From Alteriqipengyuania lutimaris (lineage in GTDB: Bacteria; Pseudomonadota; Alphaproteobacteria; Sphingomonadales; Sphingomonadaceae), in the NCBI RefSeq assembly GCF_003363135.1, contig NZ_QRBB01000001.1:2454501-2518500 (forward strand): DNA of 64,000 nucleotides, written 5' to 3'. Shown in pieces: positions 26,012 through 34,901 of this stretch. The notes below the pieces were generated by a model that worked only from the letters and a program-made list of their open reading frames with translations, was not told the origin of the DNA and did not search any database. Position 1 is the first letter of the stretch. Each line of letters starts with the position of its first letter. Both the position numbers and the translations under genes were made by a program.

Positions 26012-26812
26012 ATGGCAGAAATAACAAAAGTAAAGCCCGGAACCCTCACCGACTTCGGGAACGGGTTCCGGCACATCCGCGGATCGTTCAAGCTGGGCGG
26101 CATGGTCGACCTCGGCACGCATTGCGCGCTCGTCGAATTGCCCGACGGGCGCTTCGTCTTTCTCGACAGCTATACGTTGGACGAAGCGCTGAAAGCGAAG
26201 GTCGACGCGCTGACCGATGGCGGCAAGAAGGTTGCCGCGATCATCAACCTTCACCCCTTCCACACGCTGCATATCGAATGGATGGCGAAGGCTTACCCGC
26301 AGGCCAAGCTCTACGGCACGAAGCGGCATCACGAGAAATTTCCCGGACTGAAGTGGGAGAGCGATACCTGCCAGGCGAGCGCGCTCGACGGACTGTTCGG
26401 CGACGCGCTGGCCTTCTCCGTCCCCGAAGGCGTGCAGATGGTGTGCGAGGACGAGAACGTGCATTTCTCCTCGGTGCTGGCGTACCATCGCCCGAGCAAG
26501 ACGATCTTCGTCGACGACACGCTGTCCTGCATCAAGGCGCCCTTCCCGCTCTCGCTGCTGCCGATGACGGGCGATCTCGGCTTCCACCCGACGCTCGCCA
26601 AGGCGCTCGAGCCCAACCCGAACGCCGCCGACGCCTTTCGCGAATGGGCGATCCACATGGGGCAGGACTGGGCCGACGCGCGCCGGGTCGCGACCGCGCA
26701 TAATGCGACGATGGAGCTGGCCGCGGGCGAGTTTCCGACCAAGGTCGGCGCGGCGCTCGGCAAGGTCGCAAATGTGCTCAAGAAACACCGCAAAGTGCCG
26801 GTATCCGCATGA
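26012..26812 (+). CDS. Metallo-beta-lactamase-fold-like protein
   Basis: 266 aa. The order of elements (an opening strand ALVELPDGRFVFLDSYTL, then INLHPFHTLHIEWMAKAYPQ, then a later TIFVDDTLS) is that of the MBL fold, and it resembles DUF4336-like proteins. The usual HxHxDH metal motif is replaced by HPFHTLH, so metal binding may be altered or lost. The function is unknown. The ATG at 26012 is used; a TTG three codons earlier is possible. It sits between hemA and the LOV regulator on the same strand, with short gaps. Confidence 0.65.
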   Translation: MAEITKVKPGTLTDFGNGFRHIRGSFKLGGMVDLGTHCALVELPDGRFVFLDSYTLDEALKAKVDALTDGGKKVAAIINLHPFHTLHIEWMAKAYPQAKLYGTKRHHEKFPGLKWESDTCQASALDGLFGDALAFSVPEGVQMVCEDENVHFSSVLAYHRPSKTIFVDDTLSCIKAPFPLSLLPMTGDLGFHPTLAKALEPNPNAADAFREWAIHMGQDWADARRVATAHNATMELAAGEFPTKVGAALGKVANVLKKHRKVPVSA

Positions 26813-26863
26813 TCCGTACCAACGAGATTTGCTTTTTTGAGAGAGGCTGACGATATAGCCGCC

Positions 26864-27532
26864 ATGGGTCAGGCGAATCCGATAGTCAGGTGGGAAGCTC
26901 ACGGGGATCAGTCATTCTGCGTCAGTGATCCCAAACCGGTCGAATGGGTCTGCCAGATGGTGGAATCGAGCCCGATCGCATCGGTCGTGTCCGATCCGCG
27001 CCGGCCGGACAATCCGCTGGTCGCGGTCAACCGCCCCTTCATGGAACTGACCGGCTACGGGCCGGAGGAAATCCTCGGCCGCAACTGCCGCTTCCTCGCC
27101 GGGGACGGGACCGAGCCGTGGCTGACGGAGAAGATCCGCCAGGGCGAGCGCGAAAAGAAACCGGTGCTGGTCGAGATCCTCAATTACAAGAAGAGCGGCG
27201 AGCCGTTCCGCAATGCGGTGCTGGTCGCGCCGATCTACGACGAGGCGAACGAGCTGCTCTATTTCCTCGGCAGCCAGGTCGAGATCGACAATGACGAGCC
27301 GCAGCTGGCCGCCAGCCGCCGCGAACGTGCCTCCGCCATGCTCCAGACGCTGTCTCCGCGCCAGTTCGAGGTGACACGCATGGTCGCGAGCGGGCTGCTC
27401 AACAAGCAGATCGCAGGCGCGCTCGGCCTGTCGGAGAAGACGGTGAAGATGCACCGCAAGCTGGTGATGGACAAGCTCGAGCTGCGCACCTCGGCGGACC
27501 TCATCCGGTTGGCCGTCGAGGCCGGCATCTAG
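26864..27532 (+). CDS. Blue-light-responsive LOV-HTH transcription factor, EL222-like
   Basis: 222 aa. Residues 25-141 form a LOV domain with [17 protein letters not shown] and the flavin motif GRNCRFLAG, whose Cys75 should make the photo-adduct with [23 protein letters not shown] is typical of the later strands. A linker helix and a LuxR-type HTH follow ([15 protein letters not shown], then [17 protein letters not shown]). Order and sequence closely follow EL222 of Erythrobacter litoralis, in which light releases the HTH to dimerise and bind DNA. The start at 26864 is the best ATG; a TTG at 26837 would add nine residues. Targets are not evident here. Confidence 0.92.
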   Translation: MGQANPIVRWEAHGDQSFCVSDPKPVEWVCQMVESSPIASVVSDPRRPDNPLVAVNRPFMELTGYGPEEILGRNCRFLAGDGTEPWLTEKIRQGEREKKPVLVEILNYKKSGEPFRNAVLVAPIYDEANELLYFLGSQVEIDNDEPQLAASRRERASAMLQTLSPRQFEVTRMVASGLLNKQIAGALGLSEKTVKMHRKLVMDKLELRTSADLIRLAVEAGI

Positions 27533-27615
27533 GCGCAAGGGCGCCGCAGCTACCGCCTTTCGGGCCGCTGGGCCAAGGTCCGTATCCCTTATCCGCATGC
27601 GCGCACCTATTTCGA

Positions 27616-27690
27616 AGATGCCGCGCGGATACGTGTCCAACCGACTAGCTGTCCCGCCTCCGCCTCGGATGCGTCTGCCGCGCGGCATCT
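27616..27690. repeat. Inverted repeat between the LOV regulator and the hydrolase
   Basis: AGATGCCGCGCGG (27616-27628) and CCGCGCGGCATCT (27678-27690) are perfect 13-base inverted arms 49 bases apart. They lie in the 248-base gap 27533-27780, which is otherwise without visible features. The arms could bring about a large transcript hairpin or bind a dimeric regulator. The function is unknown. Confidence 0.5.
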
Positions 27691-27780
27691 CACCACATCG
27701 CAGGTCTGCATTCGTCGACGAATGATGCCGCTGGTGCACTGTCCCATGGAATTGCGCCCCGGCCTCGCTACATCCGCGCG

Positions 27781-29007
27781 ATGGAGTTCATCGAATCACG
27801 CTGGCGGGCGATCCGCCGATCGCCATGGCTGCGCCAGAATGCGCCGCTGGTGGGCGTGGTGACGATCCTGTTGGCGACCTTCGTGGCGCTGGCAGCGTCC
27901 GGAGGACCTTCCGCGCCCCCCGCAGTGGAACAGGGAACATCGATCGCGGTGCCGATCCAGGCGCTCCCCGCCACCGGGGAGGACAGCGATACGCAGCAAT
28001 CCGAACTGCCGCCCGGCGATGCGCAGGCGCGCAATGCCGCGGTCGAAGTGGTCGAAGGCGGGGCAGGCACCGCCGAGCCCTTCGTCTTCGCGGGCACCGC
28101 CGCCGACCGTGCCCGCGCACGCGACTGCCTGGCATTGGCGGCGATGGCGGAGGCGGGACAGGGCGACGCCGACCAGCGCGCGGTGATGCAGGTCATCCTC
28201 AACCGCACCCGGCACCCCGGTTTCGCCAATACGGTCTGCGGAGTCGTCTACCAGGGGTCGCAGCGCCGGACGGGCTGCCAGTTCACCTTCACCTGCGACG
28301 GCTCGCTCTCACGCAGCTACTCCGACACTCAGTGGCGCGCTGCGCGCCAGCGGGCCGAGGAAGCGCTGGGGGGCAGGGTCGAGAAGGCCGTCGGCATCGC
28401 GACCCACTATCATGCCAACTACGTCTATCCGTGGTGGAGCGACGAGCTCGACAAGATCGCGGTCGTCGGCCCGCACCTGTTCTTCCGCTGGCGCGGCTTC
28501 TGGGGCACCAATCGCGCGTTCTCCGCACGCTATGGCGGGGGCGAACCTGATCCCATGGCGCTGCGCATGGTCGCGCAAGAGGTCGACCGCGAAGAGCCAT
28601 CGCTGCCCAGCCTCGTCGCCGACGATGCAGCGGTGCGCAGCATTACGGCCGAGACGGTGGGTACGCGCACGCCCGATACGGCCAGCGAAAAACAGGCCTC
28701 GCCAAGCATTCCGCCTGCTGGCCCCGGCCCCGGCGCGCATTTCGTGCTGGTGAGTGCGGCGGACGATCCGGCTGCCGTGCTCGACCGCGCGCGCACGCTG
28801 TGCCCCGGATCGCGTTTCTGCCAGGTTTACGGGTGGAGCGAGGCGAGCGCCATTCCCGCCCAACTGCCGCTGCCCGACGCGGCGCGCCGCCAGCTGCGCT
28901 TCAGTTATCTCGCGCCGCGCAACGGCAATGCCGAGGCGGTGTTCTTCGATTGCCGCCTGTTCGGCCAGCCCGCCACCGGGCGCTGCCTGCCCGCCGCCCG
29001 GCCCTGA
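27781..29007 (+). CDS. Cell-wall hydrolase, SleB family
   Basis: 408 aa. One N-terminal membrane segment (about residues 22-42) anchors the protein. After a low-complexity linker, residues 110-245 form the hydrolase domain, with DCLALAAMAEAGQGDADQRA (the expected catalytic Glu region), VMQVILNRTRHPGF, TCGVVYQGS-type Cys pairs (CGVVYQ, CQFTFTCDG) and THYHANYVYPWW. The C-terminal 110 residues hold two further cysteine pairs and no domain I recognise. It likely cuts peptidoglycan glycan strands in the periplasm. The ATG at 27781 follows a 248-base gap. Confidence 0.85.
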   Translation: MEFIESRWRAIRRSPWLRQNAPLVGVVTILLATFVALAASGGPSAPPAVEQGTSIAVPIQALPATGEDSDTQQSELPPGDAQARNAAVEVVEGGAGTAEPFVFAGTAADRARARDCLALAAMAEAGQGDADQRAVMQVILNRTRHPGFANTVCGVVYQGSQRRTGCQFTFTCDGSLSRSYSDTQWRAARQRAEEALGGRVEKAVGIATHYHANYVYPWWSDELDKIAVVGPHLFFRWRGFWGTNRAFSARYGGGEPDPMALRMVAQEVDREEPSLPSLVADDAAVRSITAETVGTRTPDTASEKQASPSIPPAGPGPGAHFVLVSAADDPAAVLDRARTLCPGSRFCQVYGWSEASAIPAQLPLPDAARRQLRFSYLAPRNGNAEAVFFDCRLFGQPATGRCLPAARP

Positions 29008-29079
29008 TCCCAATGCCGTAGCGGATTTGCTGCGCCGTCTCGCGCGCGCTAGTCCGGCGGCACACAGGGAGAGACAGGC

Positions 29080-29778
29080 ATGGGCGGCAATCGGGATCAA
29101 AGCTACGAAGAGGTGGTGACCGGCCGCCGCAGTATCCGCGGCTTTCTGGACAAGCCTGTCCCGCGCGAGCTGATCGAAGAGGTCATCGCACTCGCGACCC
29201 GCGCGCCATCGTCCTACAACAACCAGTGCTGGAACTTCACCGTGGTCACCGGCGCTCCGCTCGACGCGATCCGCCGGGGCAATACCGAGGGCATCCTCGC
29301 CGGCAATCCCGACACGCGCGAATTCCGCCGGCCCGAGGGCGACGCGCCCGAGCACCACCGCCGCCGCCAGATCGACGTCGCCAAGCAGCTGTTCGGCGCG
29401 ATGGGGATCGAGCGGGAGGACAAGGAGCGCAGGCAGGACTGGACGCTGCGTGGCTTCCGCCAGTTCGATGCGCCCGTCTCGATCGTCGTTACCTATGATC
29501 GCGCGATCCTCGGCAGCGACATTGCCCCTTTCGATTGCGGTGCGATCACCAATGCGCTGGTCAACGCGGCATGGTCGCGCGGGCTGGGCTGCGTGATCAA
29601 CTCGCAGGGGATCATGCAGAGCCCGGTGGTGCGCGAGCATGCCGGCATTCCCGAGGATCAGGTGATCATGATCTGCGTCGCGATGGGCTGGCCCGACCCG
29701 GACTTCCCCGCCAACGCGGTGGTCTCCGAACGCAAGCTGCTGGAGGAAACCGTCCGCTTCGTCGGGTTCGAGGGCTGA
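29080..29778 (+). CDS. Nitroreductase family protein
   Basis: 232 aa FMN-dependent fold. The N-terminal GRRSIRGFLDKPVPRELIEE and ATRAPSSYNNQCW are the FMN and dimer contacts of this family, and the C-terminal MGWPDPDFPANAVVSERK is also typical. The substrate cannot be read; nitroaromatics or quinones are common. The gene has its own ATG 72 bases after the SleB stop. Confidence 0.88.
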   Translation: MGGNRDQSYEEVVTGRRSIRGFLDKPVPRELIEEVIALATRAPSSYNNQCWNFTVVTGAPLDAIRRGNTEGILAGNPDTREFRRPEGDAPEHHRRRQIDVAKQLFGAMGIEREDKERRQDWTLRGFRQFDAPVSIVVTYDRAILGSDIAPFDCGAITNALVNAAWSRGLGCVINSQGIMQSPVVREHAGIPEDQVIMICVAMGWPDPDFPANAVVSERKLLEETVRFVGFEG

Positions 29779-29811
29779 GGGGAGAGCCTGCCCGGCCCTC
29801 CCCCGCATCCG

Positions 29812-30393
29812 TTACGCCATTGCCCCGGTAGCAGCGGCGACTTCCTTCGCGCAGCGATCCACCCAGTCGCGCACCTCGGGCCCTGCGGGCAGCGCATCGC
29901 CGAACCACTGGAACGGAGAACTGAGCAGCATGTCCGCCGCGCTGAACCGCTCGCCCAGCAGCCAAGGGCCATCGCGTAGCGCGGCCGCCAGCGTTTCCAG
30001 CATGCGTTCCATGTCGCCGAGGCCGTCGGTCACGACCGGATTCTCGATGCCCGCCCATTGCAGGATCAGCAGCGGCTCCATCACGCCCTGGTAATAGGCC
30101 AGCCACGAAAGATACGCCCCGCGCCCCGCCTCGCCCGGCAGCGGGCCCAGCTTCGCCTGCGGGTACGTGTCGGTCAGGTAGAGCATGATCGCCCCGCGCT
30201 CGCGCACATGATCCTCGCCATCGACAAGGTAGGGCACCTTCTTTTCGGGGTGGGGATTGGCCGGGTCCTGCACGCCCGAGCCATCCTGACGGCGGATCGT
30301 GACCTCGTGGATGTCCACGTCCGCACCCAGCATGCGAACGAGATCGACGACAGTGTCGGAGCGGGTCTGGGGCGAGTGGTAAAGCGTCGGCAT
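29812..30393 (-). CDS. Glutathione S-transferase family protein
   Basis: 193 aa. The thioredoxin-like N-domain starts MPTLYHSPQTRSD and has HPEKKVPYLVDGEDHVRERGAIM, where the cis-Pro and the E/R-G-A glutathione contacts are in place. A helical C-domain follows (LLGERFSAADMLLSSPF). The serine at residue 7 or 12 could be the thiol-activating residue. It is divergent from the WYL regulator with about 75 bases between, so that regulator may control it. Confidence 0.85.
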   Translation of the reverse strand: MPTLYHSPQTRSDTVVDLVRMLGADVDIHEVTIRRQDGSGVQDPANPHPEKKVPYLVDGEDHVRERGAIMLYLTDTYPQAKLGPLPGEAGRGAYLSWLAYYQGVMEPLLILQWAGIENPVVTDGLGDMERMLETLAAALRDGPWLLGERFSAADMLLSSPFQWFGDALPAGPEVRDWVDRCAKEVAAATGAMA

Positions 30394-30467
30394 GCGATTT
30401 TCCTTTCCGTTTGCGGTTCCACAGGAATATGCCCGCCCTGCTGACAGAAAGAGGCAGCAGCGAAACT

Positions 30468-31193
30468 ATGGCACGGCAGGACAGGCTTATGCGGCTGATG
30501 ACCGCGCTCAGGCGGCTGCCCTCGCCGGTCACGGCACAGCGGCTGGCGGAAGAGACCGAGATTTCGCGGCGGCAGCTCTATCGCGATATCGCCACGCTGC
30601 GCGCAGGGGGCGTGCTGATCGATGGCGCGGCCGGCTACGGCTACACGCTGACCGAGGACCCCGCGCTGCCCCCGCAAAGCTTCTCCCGCCTCGAGACCGA
30701 GGCGCTGATGCTGGCGGTCGGCAGTCTGGACGAGCTGGGCGACGATCGGCTCGCGAAGGCGGGCCGCGACGCGATGGCGCGGATCATCGCCACCCTGCCC
30801 GACCGGCAATCGCGCCAGTCGATGCACGCAATCATGCGATCATGGCGCATGCCCGCAGAGCGCCCAGCGATCGCGGTCGATGTCGATATGCTGCGGCAGG
30901 CCTGCTGGGACGAGACAAGCGTCGTCATCGCCTATCGCGACCGGCAGGAACGCCAGTCGACGCGCGAAATTCTGCCACTGGGCCTGTCCTACAGCCCCAC
31001 CACGCTGATGCTGGTCGGCTGGTGCCTGCTGCGCGAGGATTACCGCACCTTCGAGGTCGCGCGGATGGAACGGCTGGAGGCTGGCAGCACGAGCTTCCGC
31101 CCGCACCGCGTCGAGCTGCTGCGCCGATATCAGGCAATGCGGATGGCGGAGTGGGAGGCGCAAAAGGCGGCGCGGAAAGAAGCGACGCCTTGA
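30468..31193 (+). CDS. WYL-domain transcriptional regulator (YafY-like)
   Basis: 241 aa. N-terminal HTH_11-type winged helix (RLMRLMTALRRLPSPVTAQR ... SRRQLYRDIATL), then a WYL domain of about residues 110-225 (VIAYRDRQERQSTREILPLG, MLVGWCLLREDYRTFEVARM). WYL regulators sense ligands such as nucleic acid pieces or metabolites. ATG 30468 aligns with family starts; ATG 30429 is an alternative with 13 more residues. It is divergent from the GST gene. Confidence 0.85.
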   Translation: MARQDRLMRLMTALRRLPSPVTAQRLAEETEISRRQLYRDIATLRAGGVLIDGAAGYGYTLTEDPALPPQSFSRLETEALMLAVGSLDELGDDRLAKAGRDAMARIIATLPDRQSRQSMHAIMRSWRMPAERPAIAVDVDMLRQACWDETSVVIAYRDRQERQSTREILPLGLSYSPTTLMLVGWCLLREDYRTFEVARMERLEAGSTSFRPHRVELLRRYQAMRMAEWEAQKAARKEATP

Positions 31194-31203
31194 TGGGCAA
31201 CCG

Positions 31204-32181
31204 CTACTCGCCCTCGACCGCCAGCCGAACCTGATCCCCGTCGACCTCGCCGGTCAGCACCCAGCCGAGCATCGCGTCCACCAGCGCCTTCTGTCGCGCT
31301 TTGGGCAGGTTGCGCCAGCCATGCTCCATGCCGCGCACTTCCCAGTAGGTGAAAGCGGGATTGCCCGCCGCCTCGAGATCCGCGACCAGTTGGCGGGCGC
31401 TTTCGACCGGCGTGTTTTCGAAATCGCGATCACCATGCACGATGAGGATCGACACGCGGTTGTCGATCAGCGCGGCCGACAGGCGCGTGCGCAGGCGCGA
31501 GGCCCAGGTGGCGTAGCTTTCCCCGTTCCACTTGTCGGTGCCGTTCGGACTGGCTTCGATCGCCGCGAAGTCGCTGCGCAGGTCGGCGAGGCACGCTTCG
31601 CGATCCCCGGGCATATCTTCTGGGCAGGCCCAGAAGCGTTCGAAATGCTCGGCCATCGTCAGGCCGCCGCCCATCGCGCCCAGCACCGCACGGTCGATAT
31701 CGGGCCGGTAGGTGAGGATCTGCGCGGCCACGTCTCCACCGTCGGACCAGCTCCAGATGAAGATCTGCCCGTTCCACCAGTCCGCGTTCGCGCCGAGGTG
31801 CTGCAGCACGCGCAAATGGTCGAGGACGCGGTTCTGGATCGTGTAGTAGCGGTCGAAAGTGGGGGTGCATTCGGCCCCTTGCGGGGTCGTGGCTGCGACG
31901 CCCGGCTTTTCAACCATCACCCGCGCGTAAGGCACCGGATCCTCGGCGCCCGGGGCGTAATTCCCCCAGCTGCTCTCTCGCATCTGCCCCGCACAGCCCG
32001 ATCCGTCGACAATCAGCAGGAGCGGTAGTTTGCCGTCGGTCGCGGGTCGGTCGACGTAGAAGGTGATCGGCCGCTCGTCCGTTGCGGGGATTGAACGCTC
32101 TTCGTGGATCAGGTCACGGGCCAGCAAAGACTGCGGCGGGGCGAAGACAAGCAACGCCAGCCACAGCCCCGTCCAGCGCAT
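31204..32181 (-). CDS. Exported alpha/beta-hydrolase
   Basis: 325 aa. A signal peptide ends near PQSLLA (residue 21). The fold is alpha/beta-hydrolase: LLLIVDGSGCAG (oxyanion strand), IWSWSDGGDVAAQIL (nucleophile elbow with Ser146), ILIVHGDRDFENTP (Asp) and RGMEHGWRN (His). The elbow reads S-x-S-x-G where G-x-S-x-G is usual. Its start overlaps the ODC stop by one base (TGATG), so it is coupled to polyamine synthesis, but the substrate is unknown. Confidence 0.8.
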   Translation of the reverse strand: MRWTGLWLALLVFAPPQSLLARDLIHEERSIPATDERPITFYVDRPATDGKLPLLLIVDGSGCAGQMRESSWGNYAPGAEDPVPYARVMVEKPGVAATTPQGAECTPTFDRYYTIQNRVLDHLRVLQHLGANADWWNGQIFIWSWSDGGDVAAQILTYRPDIDRAVLGAMGGGLTMAEHFERFWACPEDMPGDREACLADLRSDFAAIEASPNGTDKWNGESYATWASRLRTRLSAALIDNRVSILIVHGDRDFENTPVESARQLVADLEAAGNPAFTYWEVRGMEHGWRNLPKARQKALVDAMLGWVLTGEVDGDQVRLAVEGE

Positions 32182-33383
32182 CAGCGCAGGTTGACCACGT
32201 TGTCCGTCTCCGGACGTACCCGGCGGCCATCGTAGAGGCTCAGCATGGGCTGGTCCCCGACCACGATCGCCTGCGTCGCACCGAAGCCGTTGAACTGGGT
32301 CGTCATTGCCGCGCCATAGGCACCGAGCATGCCGACTTCGATATAGTCGCCTGCAGCGATGTCGGCGGGGAGCGCGAAGGGCCCTTCCATGTAGTCCGCA
32401 TCGTCGCAGGTCGGGCCGTAGAGCGAGAAATCCTCGGTCGCAGCATGCTCGTCATGGTCGAGCGCGCGGACCGGGAATTTCCAGCCGAGGTGCGCCGCAT
32501 CGTAGAGCGCGCCATAGGCGCCGTCGTTGATGAACAGCTCGTTCCCGCGGCGCTTGTCCACCTTGGCGAGCAGCGAGGAATATTCCGCGCACAGCGCGCG
32601 GCCCGGTTCGCACCACAGCTCCGACGAATAGGAGACCGGGAGCGATTCGGACGCACGGAAGATCACGTCGAAATAGTCTTCGAGCGGCGGCGGCTCCATG
32701 CCCGGGTAGATGCTCGGGAAGCCTCCACCCACGTCGACGATGTCGATCACCACGCTCGATGCGACGATCGCGGCGCGCGCACGTTCGATCGCCTGCACAT
32801 AGGCAAACGGCGTCATCGCCTGGCTGCCGACGTGGAAGCACACGCCCAGCCAGTCGCAATGCTGCCGGGTCTGCTGGAGCAGCACCGGCGCATCGATCAG
32901 GTCGGCGCCGAACTTGCTGGCGAGCGAAAGCTCGGAAAATTCGGAAGAGACGCGCAGGCGCACGAGCAGCTTCAGATCCCTGGCAGGCTTGCCGTCGGGC
33001 GCGCGGCAGGCGTCGACGATCTTGGCCAGCTCTTCCTCGCTGTCGAGGCTGAAGGTGCGGCAGCCGTGCTGGTGGTACGCCTCGGCGATCGCGCTCTTGG
33101 GCTTGACCGGGTGCATGAAGCACAGCTCTGCCTCGGGCAGAATGCTGCGCACCAGACGCACTTCGGCGATTGAGGCCACGTCGTAATGCGTGATCCCGTT
33201 ATCCCACAGAATGCGGATCAGATCGGGCGAGGGATTCGCCTTGACCGCATAAAGCGAGCGGCCGCGAAAGCCGTCCACGAAGAAACGCGCGGCGCGCGCC
33301 GCTGCGTGCGGACGGTTGAGAATGACCGGTTCGTCGGGCGCGAGAGCGGCGACTACGGATCGAGCGTCAGGATAAGTGGCCAA
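32181..33383 (-). CDS. Ornithine decarboxylase, fold-type III PLP enzyme
   Basis: 400 aa. It should make putrescine from ornithine (lysine may also be used). Lys48 in YAVKANPSPD binds PLP; His184 in FHVGSQ, the Gly-rich GGGFPSIYPG, EPGR at 259-262 and Cys326 in YGPTCDDAD complete the active site. The start is TTG at 33383, giving MATYPDARSVVAALAPDEP, which fits alphaproteobacterial homologues. It lies downstream of nspC with a hairpin between, and upstream of the coupled hydrolase gene. Confidence 0.9.
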   Translation of the reverse strand: MATYPDARSVVAALAPDEPVILNRPHAAARAARFFVDGFRGRSLYAVKANPSPDLIRILWDNGITHYDVASIAEVRLVRSILPEAELCFMHPVKPKSAIAEAYHQHGCRTFSLDSEEELAKIVDACRAPDGKPARDLKLLVRLRVSSEFSELSLASKFGADLIDAPVLLQQTRQHCDWLGVCFHVGSQAMTPFAYVQAIERARAAIVASSVVIDIVDVGGGFPSIYPGMEPPPLEDYFDVIFRASESLPVSYSSELWCEPGRALCAEYSSLLAKVDKRRGNELFINDGAYGALYDAAHLGWKFPVRALDHDEHAATEDFSLYGPTCDDADYMEGPFALPADIAAGDYIEVGMLGAYGAAMTTQFNGFGATQAIVVGDQPMLSLYDGRRVRPETDNVVNLR

Positions 33384-33538
33384 TTCAAGGGACCCCCAAA
33401 ACGATAAAGTTTCAGAACCGGACTATCCGGGGCTGCCTTGCGGTTTTAGAGTCCCCTTGGGGCAGCGGAGGCGCGCAAATAGGCGTTTCGCACCGCGATG
33501 CAAGAGAAATCGTTACGTGCAGCATTTTGTGAATCAAC

Positions 33539-33575
33539 GCTGTCGGGCCGATGAGTTCCGAAACGGCCCGACAGC
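33539..33575. terminator. Hairpin between nspC and the ODC gene
   Basis: GCTGTCGGGCCG (33539-33550) pairs perfectly with CGGCCCGACAGC (33564-33575) around a 13-base loop. On the minus strand the bases after it are GTTGATTC, not a strong T-run, so termination may be weak. The rest of the 238-base gap (33384-33621) shows nothing else. Confidence 0.6.
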
Positions 33576-33621
33576 GCCTGCCGAACCGGTCCTCCGGCGC
33601 GAGCAGGCGTGATTTCGCAGG

Positions 33622-34794
33622 CTATGAAAGCCGGTTGCGGAACTCCTCGTATCCGAATCGTTTGACGCAATCGAGCGCGTCGCTTTCCGAATCCCACAGC
33701 CAGATCGATGGCAGCGGCACGCCGTTGAAAGTGTTGGTCTTCACCATCGAATAATGCGCCTGGTCGAGGAAGGCGATCCGCTGCCCCGGCTCGTTCGGCA
33801 CGGGCAGCGAATACTGCCCGATCACATCGCCTGCGAGACACGAGGACCCGCCGAGCCGCACCGGCGGCTCGCCCGCCTTCTCGTCCAGCATCGCGGGCCG
33901 GTACGGCGCTTCGATGACGTCGGGCATGTGGCAGGTCGCGGAGATATCGGTGATGGCGAAGGGTCCGTCGTTCTCGCCGGTATCGAGGATGGTGCCCACG
34001 AGGATTCCGGCATCGAGCGCCACGGCCTCGCCCGGTTCGAGATAGATCTCGGCGCCGGTATCCTCCTTCGCGTCGCGCAGGAACTCGATCAGCTCCTCGC
34101 GCTCGTAATCCGCCCGCGTGATGTGGTGCCCGCCGCCCATGTTGATCCATTTGAGCTGGCCGAAATACGGCTCGATCGCGTCGAACACGCGGTCCCATGT
34201 TCGGTGCAGCGGCTCGAAGCCCTGTTCGCACAGGTTGTGGAAGTGGATGCCCTCCACGCCCTCCATATGCTCCTCGGTCAGCTGGCTGAGCGGAAAGCCG
34301 AGGCGGCTGCCGGGGCTGGACGGGTCGTAGCGCGGCACCTCGCCGGTCGGGACCTGCGGGTTGATTCGAAGGCCCACGTCGAACGCCCCGCCGCTCGCCC
34401 TCGCGTGCTCCAGGATCAGCGCGGCGCGCTGCATCTGGCCGGGCGAATTGAAGATCACGTGGTCGGAAAGCCGCGCGACCTCCTCGATCTCGTCCGGCTT
34501 GTAGGCGGCGCAATAGGTGCTGATCTCGCCGTCGTAGAACTCGGATGCCAGCCGCGCTTCCCACAGGCCCGAGGTGCACACCCCGTCGAGATACTCGCCG
34601 ATGATCGGTGCGGTGCTCCACATCGAGAACGCCTTCAGGGCGCTGAGCATCTTGATGTCCGCCTCGTCGCGGATCGCCGCAAGGATGCGGCAATTCTCGC
34701 GCAGCTTCGCCGCATCCACCACAAAGGCGGGGGTATCGACACGGTTGAGATCGAATTGGGCGAAGGCGCCCGGGTCGCCGGCTTTTGTTTCCAT
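33622..34794 (-). CDS. nspC: Carboxynorspermidine/carboxyspermidine decarboxylase
   Basis: 390 aa fold-type III PLP enzyme that decarboxylates carboxyspermidine to spermidine. Lys54 in SALKAFSMWS is the PLP lysine. HFHNLCEQGFEPL and MGGGHHITRADYE are specific to the CASDC group and separate it from ODC and DAP decarboxylase, and GSSCLAGDVIGQYSLP carries the cysteine across the dimer. I use ATG 34794; ATG 34854 would add 20 poorly conserved residues. The dehydrogenase partner is at 40065-41276. Confidence 0.92.
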   Translation of the reverse strand: METKAGDPGAFAQFDLNRVDTPAFVVDAAKLRENCRILAAIRDEADIKMLSALKAFSMWSTAPIIGEYLDGVCTSGLWEARLASEFYDGEISTYCAAYKPDEIEEVARLSDHVIFNSPGQMQRAALILEHARASGGAFDVGLRINPQVPTGEVPRYDPSSPGSRLGFPLSQLTEEHMEGVEGIHFHNLCEQGFEPLHRTWDRVFDAIEPYFGQLKWINMGGGHHITRADYEREELIEFLRDAKEDTGAEIYLEPGEAVALDAGILVGTILDTGENDGPFAITDISATCHMPDVIEAPYRPAMLDEKAGEPPVRLGGSSCLAGDVIGQYSLPVPNEPGQRIAFLDQAHYSMVKTNTFNGVPLPSIWLWDSESDALDCVKRFGYEEFRNRLS

Positions 34795-34901
34795 GGGTGC
34801 CAGATAGGGAACCGGTCGGGTCCTGTCATCGGTCGGTCGAACGGCTGCTGGCATCGCCGGTCCGCCTGATGCAGTATGCGTAATTACGCGGGGGGAAAAC
34901 T

